Shown: one piece after another, positions 1-11,573 of the stretch | Layout of the letters: each line of letters opens with the position of its first letter | Position numbering within the stretch: position 1 is the first letter of the stretch | DNA from: Bos javanicus | Lineage: Eukaryota > Chordata > Mammalia > Artiodactyla > Bovidae | Reading direction: 5' to 3' | Length of the DNA stretch: 64,000 nucleotides | NCBI RefSeq assembly: GCF_032452875.1 | Contig: NC_083871.1 | Coordinates: 3,323,692-3,387,691 of the forward strand | Position numbers and translations under genes: made by a program | The notes under the pieces: model-generated | What the model was told of the DNA's origin: nothing | Databases searched by the model: none | Seen by the model: only the letters and a program-made list of their open reading frames with translations

Positions 1-154
1 GAGGCTGTATCTAATACCTCAGTTTCTGTTCTCACAACCCAGTGCTTCAGAGGGGTTTGTACAGAACAGGATTTCTGGTAAACACAACCTTGTTATTATT
101 ACAGATCCATTGCTTCCAAAGTCTCAGCTAGTGACAGGTGGAGCTCTGGGACAA
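1..154. other. Left-edge sequence with no recognised feature
   Basis: No repeat family or open coding region is recognised here. It is the flank into which the outer minus-strand BovB inserted; the BovB 3' tail, made of CAGTT units, starts at about 155. Confidence 0.5.
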
Positions 155-1825
155 ATCAGTTCAGTTCAGTTCAGTTGCTCAGTCCTGTCTGACTCTTTGC
201 AAACCCATGGAGGGCAGCACACCAGGCTTCCCCACCCATAATCAACTCCCGGAGCCCACTCAAACTCATGTTCATTGAGTTGATGATGAAATCCAGCCAT
301 CTTATCCTCTGTTGTCCCCTTCTCCTCCTACCTTCAATCTTTCCCAGCATCAGGGTCTTTTCCAATGAGTCAGCTCTTCACATATGGTGGGCAAGGGATT
401 CAGCCACAGTCCTTCAGCTTCAGCATCAGTCCTTCCAATGGATATTCAGGACTGATTTTCTTTAGGACTGGCTGGTTTGATGTTCTTGCAGTCCTACGGA
501 ATCTCCAGAGTCTTCTCCAACACCACAGTTCAAACGCATCAATACTTTAGCACTCAGCTTTCTTTATTGTTCAACTCACACATCCATACATGACTACTGG
601 AAAAACCATAGGTTGGACTAGATGGACATTTGTTGGCAAAGTAATGTCTCTGCTTTTTAATAGGCTATCTAGGTTTATTATAGCTTCCTTTTCAAAGAGC
701 AAGTGTCCTTTAATTTCATGGTTACAGTCACTATCTGCAGTGATTTTGGAGCCTCCAAAAATAAAGTCTGACACTGTTTCCATTGTTTCCCCATCTATTT
801 GCCAGGAGGTGATGGGACTGGATGACATGATCTTAGATTTTTTTCAATGATAAGTTTTAAGTCAGCTTTTTCATCCTCCTCTTTCGCTTTCTTCAAAAGG
901 TTCTTTAGTTTCTCTTCACTTCTGCATTAAGGGTGGTGTCATCTGCATATCTGAGCTTAATGCTACTTCACCCGGGAATCTTGATTCTAGCTTGTATTTC
1001 ATTCAGAATGCCATTTCACATGATGTACTATGCATATAAGTTAAATAAGCAGGGTGACAATAAATATACTCTTTTCCAAATTTCAAACCACTCCATTGTT
1101 CCATGTCCAGATTTAATTATTGCTTCTTGACCTGCATACAGATTTCTCAGGAGGAATGTAGGGTGGTCTGGTATTCTAATCTCTTTAGGAATTTTCTATA
1201 GTTTGTTATGATCCACAAAGTCAAAGGCTTTAGTGCAGTCAATGAAGCAGAAGTACAAGCTCTTCTGGAATTCTCTTGCTTTTTCTATGATCCAACAAAT
1301 GTTGGCAATTTAATCCCTGGTTCCTCTTCCTTTTCTAAATAGAACTTGAACATCTGGAAGTTCTCAGTCCATGAACTGTTGAAGCCTAGCTTGGAGAATT
1401 TTGAGCGTTAATTTGCTAGTGTGTGAAATAAGTGCAATTGTGCAATAATTTGAGCATTCTTTGTCATTGTGTTGCTTTGGGATTGGAATGAAATCTGATC
1501 TTTTCCAGTTCTGTCACCACTGCTGAGTTTTCCAAATTTACTGGCATATTGAGTGCAACACTTTCACAGCATCATCTTTTAAAATTTGAAAGAGCTCAAA
1601 TGGAATTCCATCACCTCCTCTAGTTTTGTTCATAGTGATGCTTCCTAAGGCCCACTTGACTTTGCACTCCAGGATGTCTGGCTCTAGGTGAGTAGTCTCA
1701 CCATCATGGTTATCTGAGTCATGAAGATCTTTTTTTGTACAGTTCTTCTGTGTATTCTTACCATCACTTCTTCATATTTTCTGCTTCTGTTAAGTTCATA
1801 CCAGTTCTGACCTTTATTGAGCCCA

Positions 1826-2149
1826 AAGGAGATCCAACCAGTCCATTCTGAAGGAGATCAGCCCTGGGATTTCTTTGGAATGAATGATGCTAAAGCTGAA
1901 ACTCTAGTACTTTGGCCACCTCATGCGAAGAGTTGACTCATTGGAAAAGACTCTGATGCTGGGAGGGATTGGGGGCAGGAGGAGAAGGGGACGACAGAGG
2001 GTGAGATGGCTGGATGGCATCACTGACTCGATGGACGTGAGTCTGAGTGAACTCTGGGAGTTGGTGATGACAGGGAGGCCTGGCGTGCTGCAATTCACGG
2101 GGTCGCAAAGAGTCGGACACCACTGAGTGACTGAACTGAACTAAACTGA
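1826..2149 (+). mobile_element. 5'-truncated BovB 3' fragment, plus strand
   Basis: About 324 bp of BovB 3' sequence in sense orientation, from the AAGGAGATCCAACC motif to the terminal CTGAACTGAACTAAACTGA-like tail. It interrupts the outer antisense BovB exactly after TTTATTGAGCCCA; the outer element resumes at 2150 with a diverged TGCATGAAATG-like motif. The last part of the BovB open frame is still readable over 1923-2126 (RRRVDSLEKTLMLGGIGG-like). No clean target-site duplication is seen, and about 5 bp of the outer BovB seem to be missing at the junction. Confidence 0.85.
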
Positions 2150-3767
2150 TGCCTGTAATATTGCCTTGGTATCTCTAATTTTCTTGAAGACATCTCTAGT
2201 CTTTTCCAGTCTATATCTTTCATCTATTTCTTTACATGTATCACTTATGAATGCTTTATTATCTCTCCTTGGTGTTCTTTGGAACTCTGCATTTAGATGG
2301 GTATATCTTTGCTTTTTACCTTTGCCTTTCACCTTTCTTCTTCACTCAGCTATTTGTAAGGCCTCCTCAGACAACCATTTTGAGTTTTTGCATTTCATTT
2401 TTGTGGGTATTTTTTTTAATTAATTTATTTTAATTGGAGGCTAATACTTTACAATATTGTAGTGATTGTTGTTATTCATTGACATGAATCAGCCATGGGT
2501 GTACATGTGTTTCCCATCCTGAACTCCCTTCCCAGCTCCCTTCCCATTCCATCCCTCAGGGTCATCCCAGTGTACCACCTCTGAGCACCCTGTCTCATGC
2601 AGTGAAGCTGGACTGGCGATATATTTCACATATGGTAATATACATATTTCAATGCTATTCTCTCAAATTAACTCACCCTCGCTTTCTCCCACAGAGTCCA
2701 AAAGTCTGTTCTTTACATCTGTCTCTTTTGCTATGTCACATATAGGGCTGGTCATTGTTACCATCTTTCTAAATTCCATATATATACGTTAATATACTAT
2801 ATTGTTATTTTTCTTTCTGAATTAATTCACTCTGTATTATAGGCTCCAGTTTCATCCAATTCATTAGAACTGATTCAAATGCATTTTTTTAAATATCTGA
2901 GTAACATTCCATTGTCTATATATACCACAGCTTTCATACCCATTTGTCTGCCGACAGGCATCTAAGTTGATTCCATGTCTGAGCTACTGTAAACTGTGCT
3001 GCGATGAACATTGGGGTACATGTGTCTCTTTGAATTCTGGTTTCCTCAGTGTGTATGCTGAGCAGTGGGATTGCTGGGTTGTATGGGAGTTCTTTATTGA
3101 GCCCAACCTTGCATGAAATGTTCCCTTGGTATCTCTAATTTTCTTGAAGAGATCTCTAGTCTTTCCCATTCTGTTGTTTTCCTTTATTTCTTTGCATTGA
3201 TCACTGAGGAAGGCTTTCTTATCTCTTCTTCCTATTCTTTGGAACTATGCATTTAGAGGCTTATAGCTTTCCTTTTCTCCTTTGCTTTTTGCTTCTCTTC
3301 TTTTCATAGCTCTTTGTATGTAAGGCCTCCCCAGACAGCCATTTTGCTTTTTTGCATTTCATTTCCAAGAAGATGGTCTTGATCCCTGTCTCCTCTACAA
3401 TGTCACAAACCTCCATCCATACTTCCTCAAGCACTCTATCTATCAGATCTAGTCCCTTAAATCTGTTTCTCACTTCCACTATATAATCATACAGGATTTG
3501 ATTTAAGACATATCTAAATGGTCTAGTAGTTTTCCCTACTTTCTTCAATTCAAGTCTGAATTTGGCAATAAGGAGCTCATGATCTGAGCCACAGTCAGCT
3601 TCCAGTCTTGTTTTTGCTGACTGTAGAGAGCTTCTCCATCTTTGGCTGCAAAGAATATAATCAATCTAATTTCGGTGTTGACCATCTGGTGATTTCCATG
3701 TGTAGAGTCTTCTCTTGTGTTGTTGGAAGAGGGTGTTTGCTATGACCAGTGCGTTCTCTTGGCAAAA

Positions 3768-4160
3768 TTATATTAGCCTTTGCCCTGCTTCATTCCATAT
3801 TCCAAGGCCAAATTTGCCTGTTACTCCAGGTGTTTCTTGACTTCCTACTTTTGCATTCCAGTCCCCTATAATGAAAAGGACATCTTTTTTGGGTGTTAGT
3901 TCTAAAAGGTCTTGTAGGTCTTCATAGAACCGTTCAACTTCAGCTTCTTCAGCATTACTGGTTGGAGCATAGACTTGGATTACTGTGATATTGAATGGTT
4001 TGCCTTGGAAACAAACAGAGATCATTCTGTCATTTTTGAGATTGCATCCAAGTACTGCATTTCGGGTTTTTTCATTGACCATGATAGCTTCTCCATTTCT
4101 TCTAAGGGATTCCTGCCCGCAGGAGTAGATATAAGGGTCATCTGAGTTAAATTCACCCAT
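3768..4160 (-). pseudogene. BovB endonuclease domain fragment (inverted 5' half)
   Basis: A 130-residue minus-strand open stretch carries exonuclease-endonuclease-phosphatase type motifs: a VYAPTSNAEEAE strand followed by the catalytic-type GDWNAKVGSQETPGV block, and FGLGIWNEAGQRLI near the end. In RTE elements this apurinic-like endonuclease nicks target DNA to prime reverse transcription. It belongs to the inverted half of the 3096-6197 BovB and is cut off from its reverse transcriptase by the inversion, so it cannot form the full polyprotein. Other minus-strand fragments of the same protein occur at 3261-3548. Confidence 0.85.
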
Positions 4161-4544
4161 TCAAATTTATTTTAGTTCGCTAATTCCTAGAATGTCGACG
4201 TTCACTCTTGCCATCACCTGTTTGACCACTTCAAATTTGCCTTGATTCATGGACTTAACATTTCAGGTTCCTATGCAATATTGCTCTTTACAGCATCAGA
4301 ACTTGCTTCTATCACCAGTCACATCCAAAACTGGGTATTGTTTTTACTTTGGCTCCATCTCTTCATTCTTTCTGGAGTTATTTCTCCACTGATCTCCAGT
4401 AGCATATTGGGCACCTACCAACCTGGGGAGTTACCCTTTCAATATCCTATCATTTTGCCTTTCCATACCATTCATGGGATTCTCAAGGCAAGAATACTGA
4501 AGTGGTTTGCCATTCTCTTCTCCAGTGGACCACATTCTGTCAGA

Positions 4545-6049
4545 GATGGATTTGATAAAGGACAGAAATGGTATGGACCTAACAGAAGCAGAACATATTA
4601 AGAAGCGGTGGCAAGAATATACAGAAGAACTGTACAAAAAAGACTTTCAAGACCAAGATAATCACAATGGTGTGATCACTCACCTAGAGCCAGATATCCT
4701 GGAATGTGAAGTCAAGTAGGCCTTAGAAAGCACCACTATGAACAAAGCTAGTAGAGGTGATGGAATTCCAGTTGAGCTATTCCAAATCCTGAAAGATGAT
4801 GATATGAAAGTGCTGCACTCAATATGCCAGCAAATTTGGAAAACTCAGCAGTGGCCACAGGACTGGAAAAGGTCAGTTTTCATTCCAATCCCAAAGAAAG
4901 GCAATGCCGAAGCATGGTCAAACTACCGCACAGTTGCACTCATCTCACACGCTAGTAAAGTAATGCTCAAAATTCTGCAAGCCAGGCTTCAGCAATCTTG
5001 AACTGTGAATTTCCAGATGTTCAAGCTGGTTTTAGAAAAGGCAGAGGAGCCAGAGATCAAATTGCCAACATCCACTGATCATCAAAAAAACCAAGAGAGG
5101 TCCAGAAAAACATCTATTTTTGCTTTATTGACTATCCCAAAGCCTTTGACTCTGTGGATCACAGTAAACCGTGAAAATTCCTGAAAGAGATGGGAATACC
5201 AGACTACCTGACCTGCTTCTTGAGATTTGTATGCAGATCAGGAACCAACAGTTAGAATTGGACATGGAACAACAGATTGGTTCCAAATAGGAAAAGGAGT
5301 ACATCAAGGCTGTATATTGTCACCCTGCTTACTTAACTTATATGCAGAGTACATTATGAGAAACGCTGGGCTGGAAGAAGCACAAGGTGGAATCAAGATT
5401 GCCGGGAGAAATATCAATAACCTCAGATATGCAGATGACACCACCCTTATGGCAGAAAGTGAAGAGGAACTAAAAATCCTCTTGATGAAAGTGAAAGAGG
5501 AGAGTGAACAAGTTGGCTTAAAGCTGAACATTCAGAAAACGAAGATCATGGCATCCGGTCCCATCACTTCATGGGAAATAGATGGGGAAACAGTGGAAAC
5601 AGTGGCTGACTTTATTTTTTGGGCTCCAAAATCACTGCAGATGGTGATTGCAGCCATGAAATTAAAAGACGCTTTGGAAGGAAAGTTATGACCAACCTAC
5701 ATGGCGTATTCAAAGGCAGAGACATTACTTGCCAACAAAGGTCCATCTAGTCAAGGCTGTGTTTTCTCCAGTGGTCATGTATGGATGTGAGAGCTGGACT
5801 GTGAACACAGCTGAGTGCCGAAGAATTGATGCTTTTGAACTGTGATGTTGGAGAAGACTCTTGAGAGTCCCTTGGACTGCAAGGAGATCCAACCAGTCCA
5901 TTATAAAGGAGATCAGCCGTGGGATTTATTTGGAAGGAATAATGCTAAAGCTGAAACTCCAGGACTTCGGCCATCGCATGCGAAGAGTTGACTCATTGGA
6001 AAAGACTCTGATGCTGGGAGGGATTGGGGGCAGGAGGAGAAGGGCATGA
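4545..6049 (+). pseudogene. BovB reverse transcriptase pseudogene (sense half)
   Basis: Plus-strand reverse transcriptase sequence in several broken frames. The finger region lies at 4738-5001 (RGDGIPVELFQILKDD, WPQDWKRSVFIPIPKKGN). The palm lies at 5227-5691, with GKGVHQGCILSPCLLNLYAE and the catalytic NNLRYADDTTLMAE block near 5430. The C-terminal part is at 5861-6049. A stop ends the first frame at about 4999, and frameshifts separate the blocks, so the enzyme is not expressible. It is the 3' half of the twin-primed BovB. Confidence 0.85.
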
Positions 6050-6197
6050 CAGAGGATGAGTTTGCTGGATGGCATCACTGACTCGATGAACGTGAGTCTG
6101 AGTGAACTCTGGGAGTTGGTGATGAACAGGGAGGCCTGGCATGCTACAATTCATGAGGTCACAGAGTTGGACACAGCTGAGCGACTGAACTGAACTG

Positions 6198-8387
6198 ATG
6201 GGAGTTCTTTTTACAGTTTTTTAAAGGAATCTCCAGACTGTTCTCCACAGTGACTGTACTAGTTTGCATTCCCACCAACAGTGTAAGAGGGCTCCCTTTT
6301 CTCCTCACCCATTACAGCATTTACTGTTTGTAAACTTTTTCATAGCAGTCATTCTGACTGGCGTGAGTTGGAACCTCATTGTGGTTTTGACTTGCATTTC
6401 TCTGACAATAAGTGATGTTGAGCATCTTTTCATGTGTTTGTTAGCCATCTGTATGTCTTTTTTGGAGAAATGTTGTTTAGTTCTTTGGCCCTTTTTTTTT
6501 TTTTTTTTTGTGATTGGGTAGTGTATTTTCCTGGAATTGAGCTGCATGTGCTGCTTGTATATTTTTTAGATTAATTCTGTGTCAGATGTTTCCTTTGCTA
6601 TTATTTTCTCCCATTATGAAAGACAGTCTTTTCACCTTGCTTATAAATTCCTTTGTCATACAAAAGCTTTTAAGTTTAATTAGGTCCCACTTGTTTATTT
6701 TTGCTTTTATTTCCATTACTCTGGGAGGTGGACCAAAGAGGATCGTGCTGTGATTTATGTCAGAGACTGCTTTGTCTATGTTTTCATCTAGGAGTTTCAC
6801 AGTTTCTGGTCTTACATTTAGATCTTTAATCCATTTTGAGTTTATTTTTGTGTATGGTGTTAGAAAGTGCTCTAGTTTCATTATTTTACAACTGCTTGAC
6901 CTGTTTTCCCAGTCCTACTTTTTAAAGAGATTGTCTTTTCTCCACTGTATATTCTTGCCTCCTTTGTCAAAAACAAGGTGTCCATAGGTGCATGGATTTA
7001 TCTCTGGGCTTTCTAATTTGTTCCAATGATTTATATTTCAGTCTTTCTGCCAGTACCATACTGTCTTGATGACTGCAGCTTTGTAATATACCTGAAGTCA
7101 GGCAAGTTGATTCTTCTAGTTCCATTCTTAGTTCTCAAGATTACTTTTCCTATTTGAGGATTTTTGTATTTCCATACAAAATGTGAAGTTATTCCTTCTA
7201 GTTCTCTGAAATATACCGTTGGTAGCTTGATAGGGACTGCATTGAATCTATACATTGCTTTGGGTAGTATACTCATTTTCACTATATTAATTCTTCTGAT
7301 TCATAAACATGGTATATTTCTCCATTCATTTCTGTCATCTTTGATTTCTTTCATCAATGTTTTATAGTTTTCTATATATAGGTCTTTTGTTTCTTTAGGT
7401 AGATTTATTCCTGAGTATTTTATTATTTTCATCACAATGTTCAATGGAATTGTTTCCTTAATTTCTCTGTCTGTTTTCTCATTGTTAGTGTATAGGAATG
7501 CAAGGGATTTCTGTGTGTTAATTTTATATCCTGCAACTTTACTATATTCATTAATTAGGTCTAGTAATTTTCTGGTGGTGTCTTTAGGGCTTTTTTATAT
7601 ACAGCATCATGTCATCTGCAGAAAGTGAGAGTTTTACTTCTTTTCCAATCTGGATTCCTTTTATTTCATTTTCTTCTCTGTTTGCTGTGGCTAAAACTTC
7701 CAAAACTATGTTGAATGTTAGTGGTGAGAGTGGGCACCCTTGTCTTGTTCCTGACATTTAGGGAAATGCTTTCAATTTTTCACTATTGAGGATAATGTTT
7801 GATGTGGGTTTTTCATATATGGCTTTTATTATGTTGTGGTATGTTCCTTCTATTTCTGCTTTCTGGAGAGTTTTTATCATAAATGCATGTTGAATTTTGT
7901 CAAAGTCTTTCTCTGCATCTATTGAGATAATCATATGGTTTTTATCTTTCAATTTGTTAATGTGGTGTATCACATTGATTGATTTGCAAATATTGAAGAA
8001 TCCTTACATCCCTGGGATAAAGCCCACTTGGTCATGATATATGATCTTTTTAATATGTTGTTATATTCTGTTTGCTAGAATTCTGTTAAGGATTTTTGTG
8101 TCTATATTCATCAGTGATATTGGCCTGTAGTTTTCTTTTTGTATGGCATCTTTTTCTGGTTTTGGTATTAGGGTGATAGTGGCCCCACAGAATGAGATTG
8201 GCAGTTTAACCTTCTCTGCAATTTTCTGGAAGAGTTTGAGTAGGATAGGTGTTAGCTCTTCTCTAAATTTTTGGTAGAATTCAGCTGTGAAGCCATCTGG
8301 TCCTGTGCTTTTGTTTGTTGGAAGATTTCTGATTACAGGTTTGATTTCTTTGGTTTCTTTTCTTGTAATGGGTCTGTCAAGATTTTC
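6198..8387 (-). pseudogene. L1 ORF2 remnant (reverse transcriptase half), minus strand
   Basis: Minus-strand fragments of L1 ORF2 lie at 6582-6881 (FLTPYTKINSKWIKDLNV), 7031-7282 (PKAMYRFNAVPIKLPTVYF) and 7758-7973 (IISIDAEKDFDKIQHAFMIK). The reverse transcriptase active-site block at about 7605-7625 reads SADD where the second L1 copy in this window reads FADD. ORF2 lacks its endonuclease half, removed by the deletion at 8387, and its C-terminal end is separated by the BovB insertion (continuing at 2773-3095). The copy is inactive. Confidence 0.85.
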
Positions 8388-10105
8388 ATATATATATGAA
8401 ATTTATTTTTAAAATAGGGTATTTTTGCAAGGTAATATTAGGTTATAAAAATGAAAATTAAAGGAGTAAAAAATACCTGAAATTAAAAAAAAATTAAAGT
8501 AAAAAATGATAAGATAATAGTAATGTATATCTAGGAATTTCTCTGGAGCTGTTGAGGGCATTGTGGGGTCAGTTCAGTTTCAGATAGTCCCTTGTTCCAG
8601 CTTATCCTTTTTCTCAAGGTCTACAGGCCCCTTCCAATGTAATCAATGCTAACTACAGAGGTTTAATCTGTTGCACCTGTCACTCCCAAAGCAGTTCCCT
8701 CTTTATTTATTTTGGCTTCCTCTGTTTGCAAGTCTCTTCAGTGTCTAATTTCCGCCTTGGGACAAGGGGGCAAAGGTGGTCACTTATTTAGGCTTACTTG
8801 TTCAGTTGTAGAGTGGGGAGGGAGGAACACTGCAAACACATATCACTGGCATGTTTGGGGATTGCTCGCACTGTATGGACTACAGTGGGTTTGCCCCAGT
8901 TCACAACCCATTTGCCTTCCTGGTCTACACTGCTCAGGCTCCAGGTCACTCTGCAGGGAACTCTCCAAAGCAAGCCCTAGGTTTTGTGCAATTCCCAGGT
9001 CTAAGCTGCTCAGGTTTGGGTTCTTGGGTACACCACAAAGGCACAGAGTTGGTATGGCATGCATTTTGTGCCCTTCCCAGGTCCAAGGAGCTCAGGAGAC
9101 CAGGTGTTTGGTGAGCACACTCTCCCTGATGGGCAGTGCATCTTAATCACCTCCACAGTCCCAGCCGCTCAGTTTCCTGGGTGTGCAGCAGAGCGCCATC
9201 AGGTGTGCCGTGAGTCTCCTCTGGGGAGCTGATCTCCGGCTGTGACCCTCCTGGCAGATGTCAACTCTCCAGGATCCCAGGAAGACTTGGTTAACAACTG
9301 GGAGCCTGCTCACAGTTTTGTAGAGGATTCCATCTCAGGGCCGAGATTGCTCCTTGCCTTCCTGCTCTGGTTGTTGCCTGCCTGCCTCTGTGCCTCTGGT
9401 GAGGTAATGGGCTGGTCCACAGCCAGCTAGCTCTCTTCTGGTATTCACTCAATCCGTTGTTCTGTGAGCAGAGCAGGCCCAGCTGTGCCTTAGGTTAGAG
9501 CTTTTTGCAGGAAAGTTCTCTCTCGTTTTTTTTTGTTTGTTTGTTTGTTTGTCTCTCTATGGCTATCCTACAGTATGGGTTGCTATCTCACGTTAGCTCC
9601 CTCAGATTGTCCTCAAGACATTCAGTCCTGGTCCTTTCCCTAAGCATGCAACCCTTGCCTCCCTGTTCAGCCCCTGTTCTCTGGAGGCAGACGCAAGTGT
9701 CTGGGCTACTTCTCTGCTACTTCTCTGCTACTCTCTGGCAGTTGCGATTAGGTGCATATTCTGTGCTGTTTTTTTTTTTTTTTCCTGGTTATGTTGCCCT
9801 CTGAGATTCCAAAACTCCCCACAGACCCACCAGTGAGAGGGTTTCCTGGTGTTTGGAAACTTCTCCTTCGTAACTCCCTCCCCTGGACAGGTCTCCATCC
9901 CTAATTCTTTTGTCTCTCTTTTTGTCTTCTATGTTTATACTACCTCCTTTTCAAAAGAATGGGCTGGCTTTCTGGATGCCTGCTGTTCTCTGCCAGCATT
10001 CAAAAGTTGTTTTGTGGAAATTGCTCAGAACTCAAACGATCTTTTGATGAATTTGTGAGGGAGAAAGTGGTGTGCCATCCTATTCCTCCACCATCGTAGG
10101 ACCCT
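8388..10105 (-). promoter_or_regulatory. L1_BT 5'UTR (promoter-bearing region) of the deleted L1
   Basis: This GC-richer stretch matches by eye the 5' regions at 46240-47832 and, reverse-complemented, 59076-60720. Shared landmarks include GGTTATAAAAATGAAAATTA, ATTTCTCTGGAGCTGTTGAG and the terminal CCTCCACCATC. In L1 elements the 5'UTR contains the internal promoter. Long open stretches here (for example 8712-9146 on the plus strand) are chance frames in UTR sequence. Confidence 0.75.
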
Positions 10106-11573
10106 CCCCATGGATATGGTTTTGATGACCGCCTCCTGCACAATATTACAGACCTCCATTCATAGTTCTTCAGGCACTGTGTGTAGATCTAATCTCTTGA
10201 ATTGATTTATCTCTTCCAGTATATAATCATAAGGGAATTGATGTAGGCATTACCTTAATGGCCTAGTGGTTTTCCTTACTTTCCTCAATTTATGTCTGAA
10301 TTTTGCAATAAGAAGTTCTTTATCTGAGCCACAGTCAGCTCCAGGTCTTGTTTTGCTGACTGTATAGAGCGTCTCCATCTTTGACTGCAAAGAATATAAT
10401 CAATCTGATTTTGGTATTGACCAGCTTGTTATTTCCATTTGTAGAGTCATCTCATGTGTTGTTGGAAGAGGGTGTTTGTTATGACCAGTGCATTCTCTTA
10501 GAAACACTATGTTAGTCTTTGCCCTGCTTCATTTTGTATTCAAAGGCCAAATTTTCCTGTTATTCCATGTATCTCTTTACTTTCTACTTTTTCATTTCAG
10601 TCCTATTATGAAAAGGACATCTTTATGAGGGGTTAGTTCTAGAAGATCTTGTAGGTCATTATAAAACTGTTCATCCTTAGCTTCTTCAGCATTAGTGGTT
10701 GGGCATAGTCTTGTATTACTGTGATATTGAATGATTTGCCTTGGATATGAACAGAGATCACTGTTTCATTTTTTAAATTGCACCCAAGTACTACATTTTG
10801 AACTCTTTTGTTGACTATGAGGGCTACTCCATTTCTTATAACATATTTTTGCCCACAGTAGTAGATACTGTCATCTCCCATTTGACCACTTCCAATTAAC
10901 CTTGATTCATGACCTAACATTCCAGGTTCCTATGCAATCTTGTTCTTTACAGCATCAAACTTTAATTTTATCACTAGACACAACCACAACTAGGCTTTGT
11001 TTCCACTTTTACTGAACCTCTTCATTCTTTGTGGATGAATTTCTCCACTTTACTCCAGTAGCATATTGGGCATCTACATACCTGGGGAGTTCATCTTTCA
11101 GTGTTACATCTTTTCACATTTTCTTACTGTTCATGAGGTTCTCCAGGCAAGAAATGCTGAAGTGGTTTGCCATTCCCTTCTCCAGTGGACCACATTTTGT
11201 CAGACACTCCACCATGGCCCATCTGTCTTAGGTGGCCCTCACAATATAGTTCATAGTTTCATTGAGTTACACAAGGCTGTGGTCTATGTGATCAGTTTGG
11301 TTAGTTTCCTATGACTGTGGTTTTCATTCTATCTTCCCTCTGATTGATGAGGATACGAGGATTGTGGAAGCTTCCTGTTGGGATGGACTGACCGTTGGAA
11401 AAGCTGGGTCTTGCTCTGGTAGGTGGGGCCATGCTCAGTAAATCTTTAATTCAATTTTATGCAGATGTGTGTATAAGTTCATATATGGGTGCTGTTGAGT
11501 GCAGAAGTAATAAGTGCACATATTTTCATCCACCCAGCCAGACTATGCCTTCTGGTTGGTGCACTTAATTCAT

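Larger units (their letters stand above)
3096..6197 (+). mobile_element. BovB LINE with 5' inversion (twin-priming structure) and 13-bp TSD
   Basis: The first part (3096 to about 4541) reads as antisense BovB, from the TTGAGCCCAACC motif through the endonuclease region. The second part (about 4545-6197) reads as sense BovB from GATAAAGGACAGAAATGG through the reverse transcriptase to the TGAACTGAACTGA tail. The two parts meet at the same BovB coordinate, so together they are one nearly complete element whose 5' half is flipped. The target-site duplication ATGGGAGTTCTTT is perfect at 3083-3095 and 6198-6210, and removing the insert restores a continuous L1. This is the structure known for LINE twin priming. 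Confidence 0.92.
2409..10105 (-). mobile_element. L1_BT-type LINE-1, minus strand, internally deleted and split by a BovB
   Basis: The 3' end lies at 2409 with a T-rich run and the ruminant L1 3' region (2430-2780). Reverse transcriptase-half ORF2 sequence occupies 2780-3095 and 6198-8387. After 8387 the sequence jumps straight into the L1 5'UTR (8388-10105), which ends at the CCTCCACCATCGTAGGA boundary. ORF1, the N-terminal part of ORF2 and part of the 5'UTR are absent. Alignment by eye to the copy at 39066-47832 suggests roughly 3.4-3.5 kb is missing. The element sits inside the outer BovB and is itself interrupted by BovB 3096-6197. A plausible degenerate target duplication (TGGGTA versus TGGATA) flanks it. 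Confidence 0.85.
155..11470 (-). mobile_element. Outer BovB (RTE) LINE, minus strand, split by two later insertions
   Basis: The element is present as three collinear minus-strand pieces: 155-1825, 2150-2408 and 10106-11470. The 3' end is at the left, where complementary CAGTT tail units lead into the BovB 3' region. The order then runs through the reverse transcriptase region (about 550-1800), the linker (2150-2408), the endonuclease region (about 10250-10920) and the 5' region (11000-11470). The gaps are filled by a plus-strand BovB fragment (1826-2149) and a whole L1 (2409-10105). Many stops and indels are present, so it is a dead copy. Continuity across the L1 is supported because the left piece stops and the right piece resumes at the same point of the BovB sequence, around a CCATGGGGAT-like motif. 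The remaining 11320-11470 stretch also resembles an L1 5' region, so the exact 5' limit is uncertain. Confidence 0.85.

Noticed and set aside
8712..9146. 144-codon open frame
   Set aside because: Lies entirely within the L1 5'UTR in antisense orientation; other L1 5'UTR copies here give similar chance frames (46689-47075).
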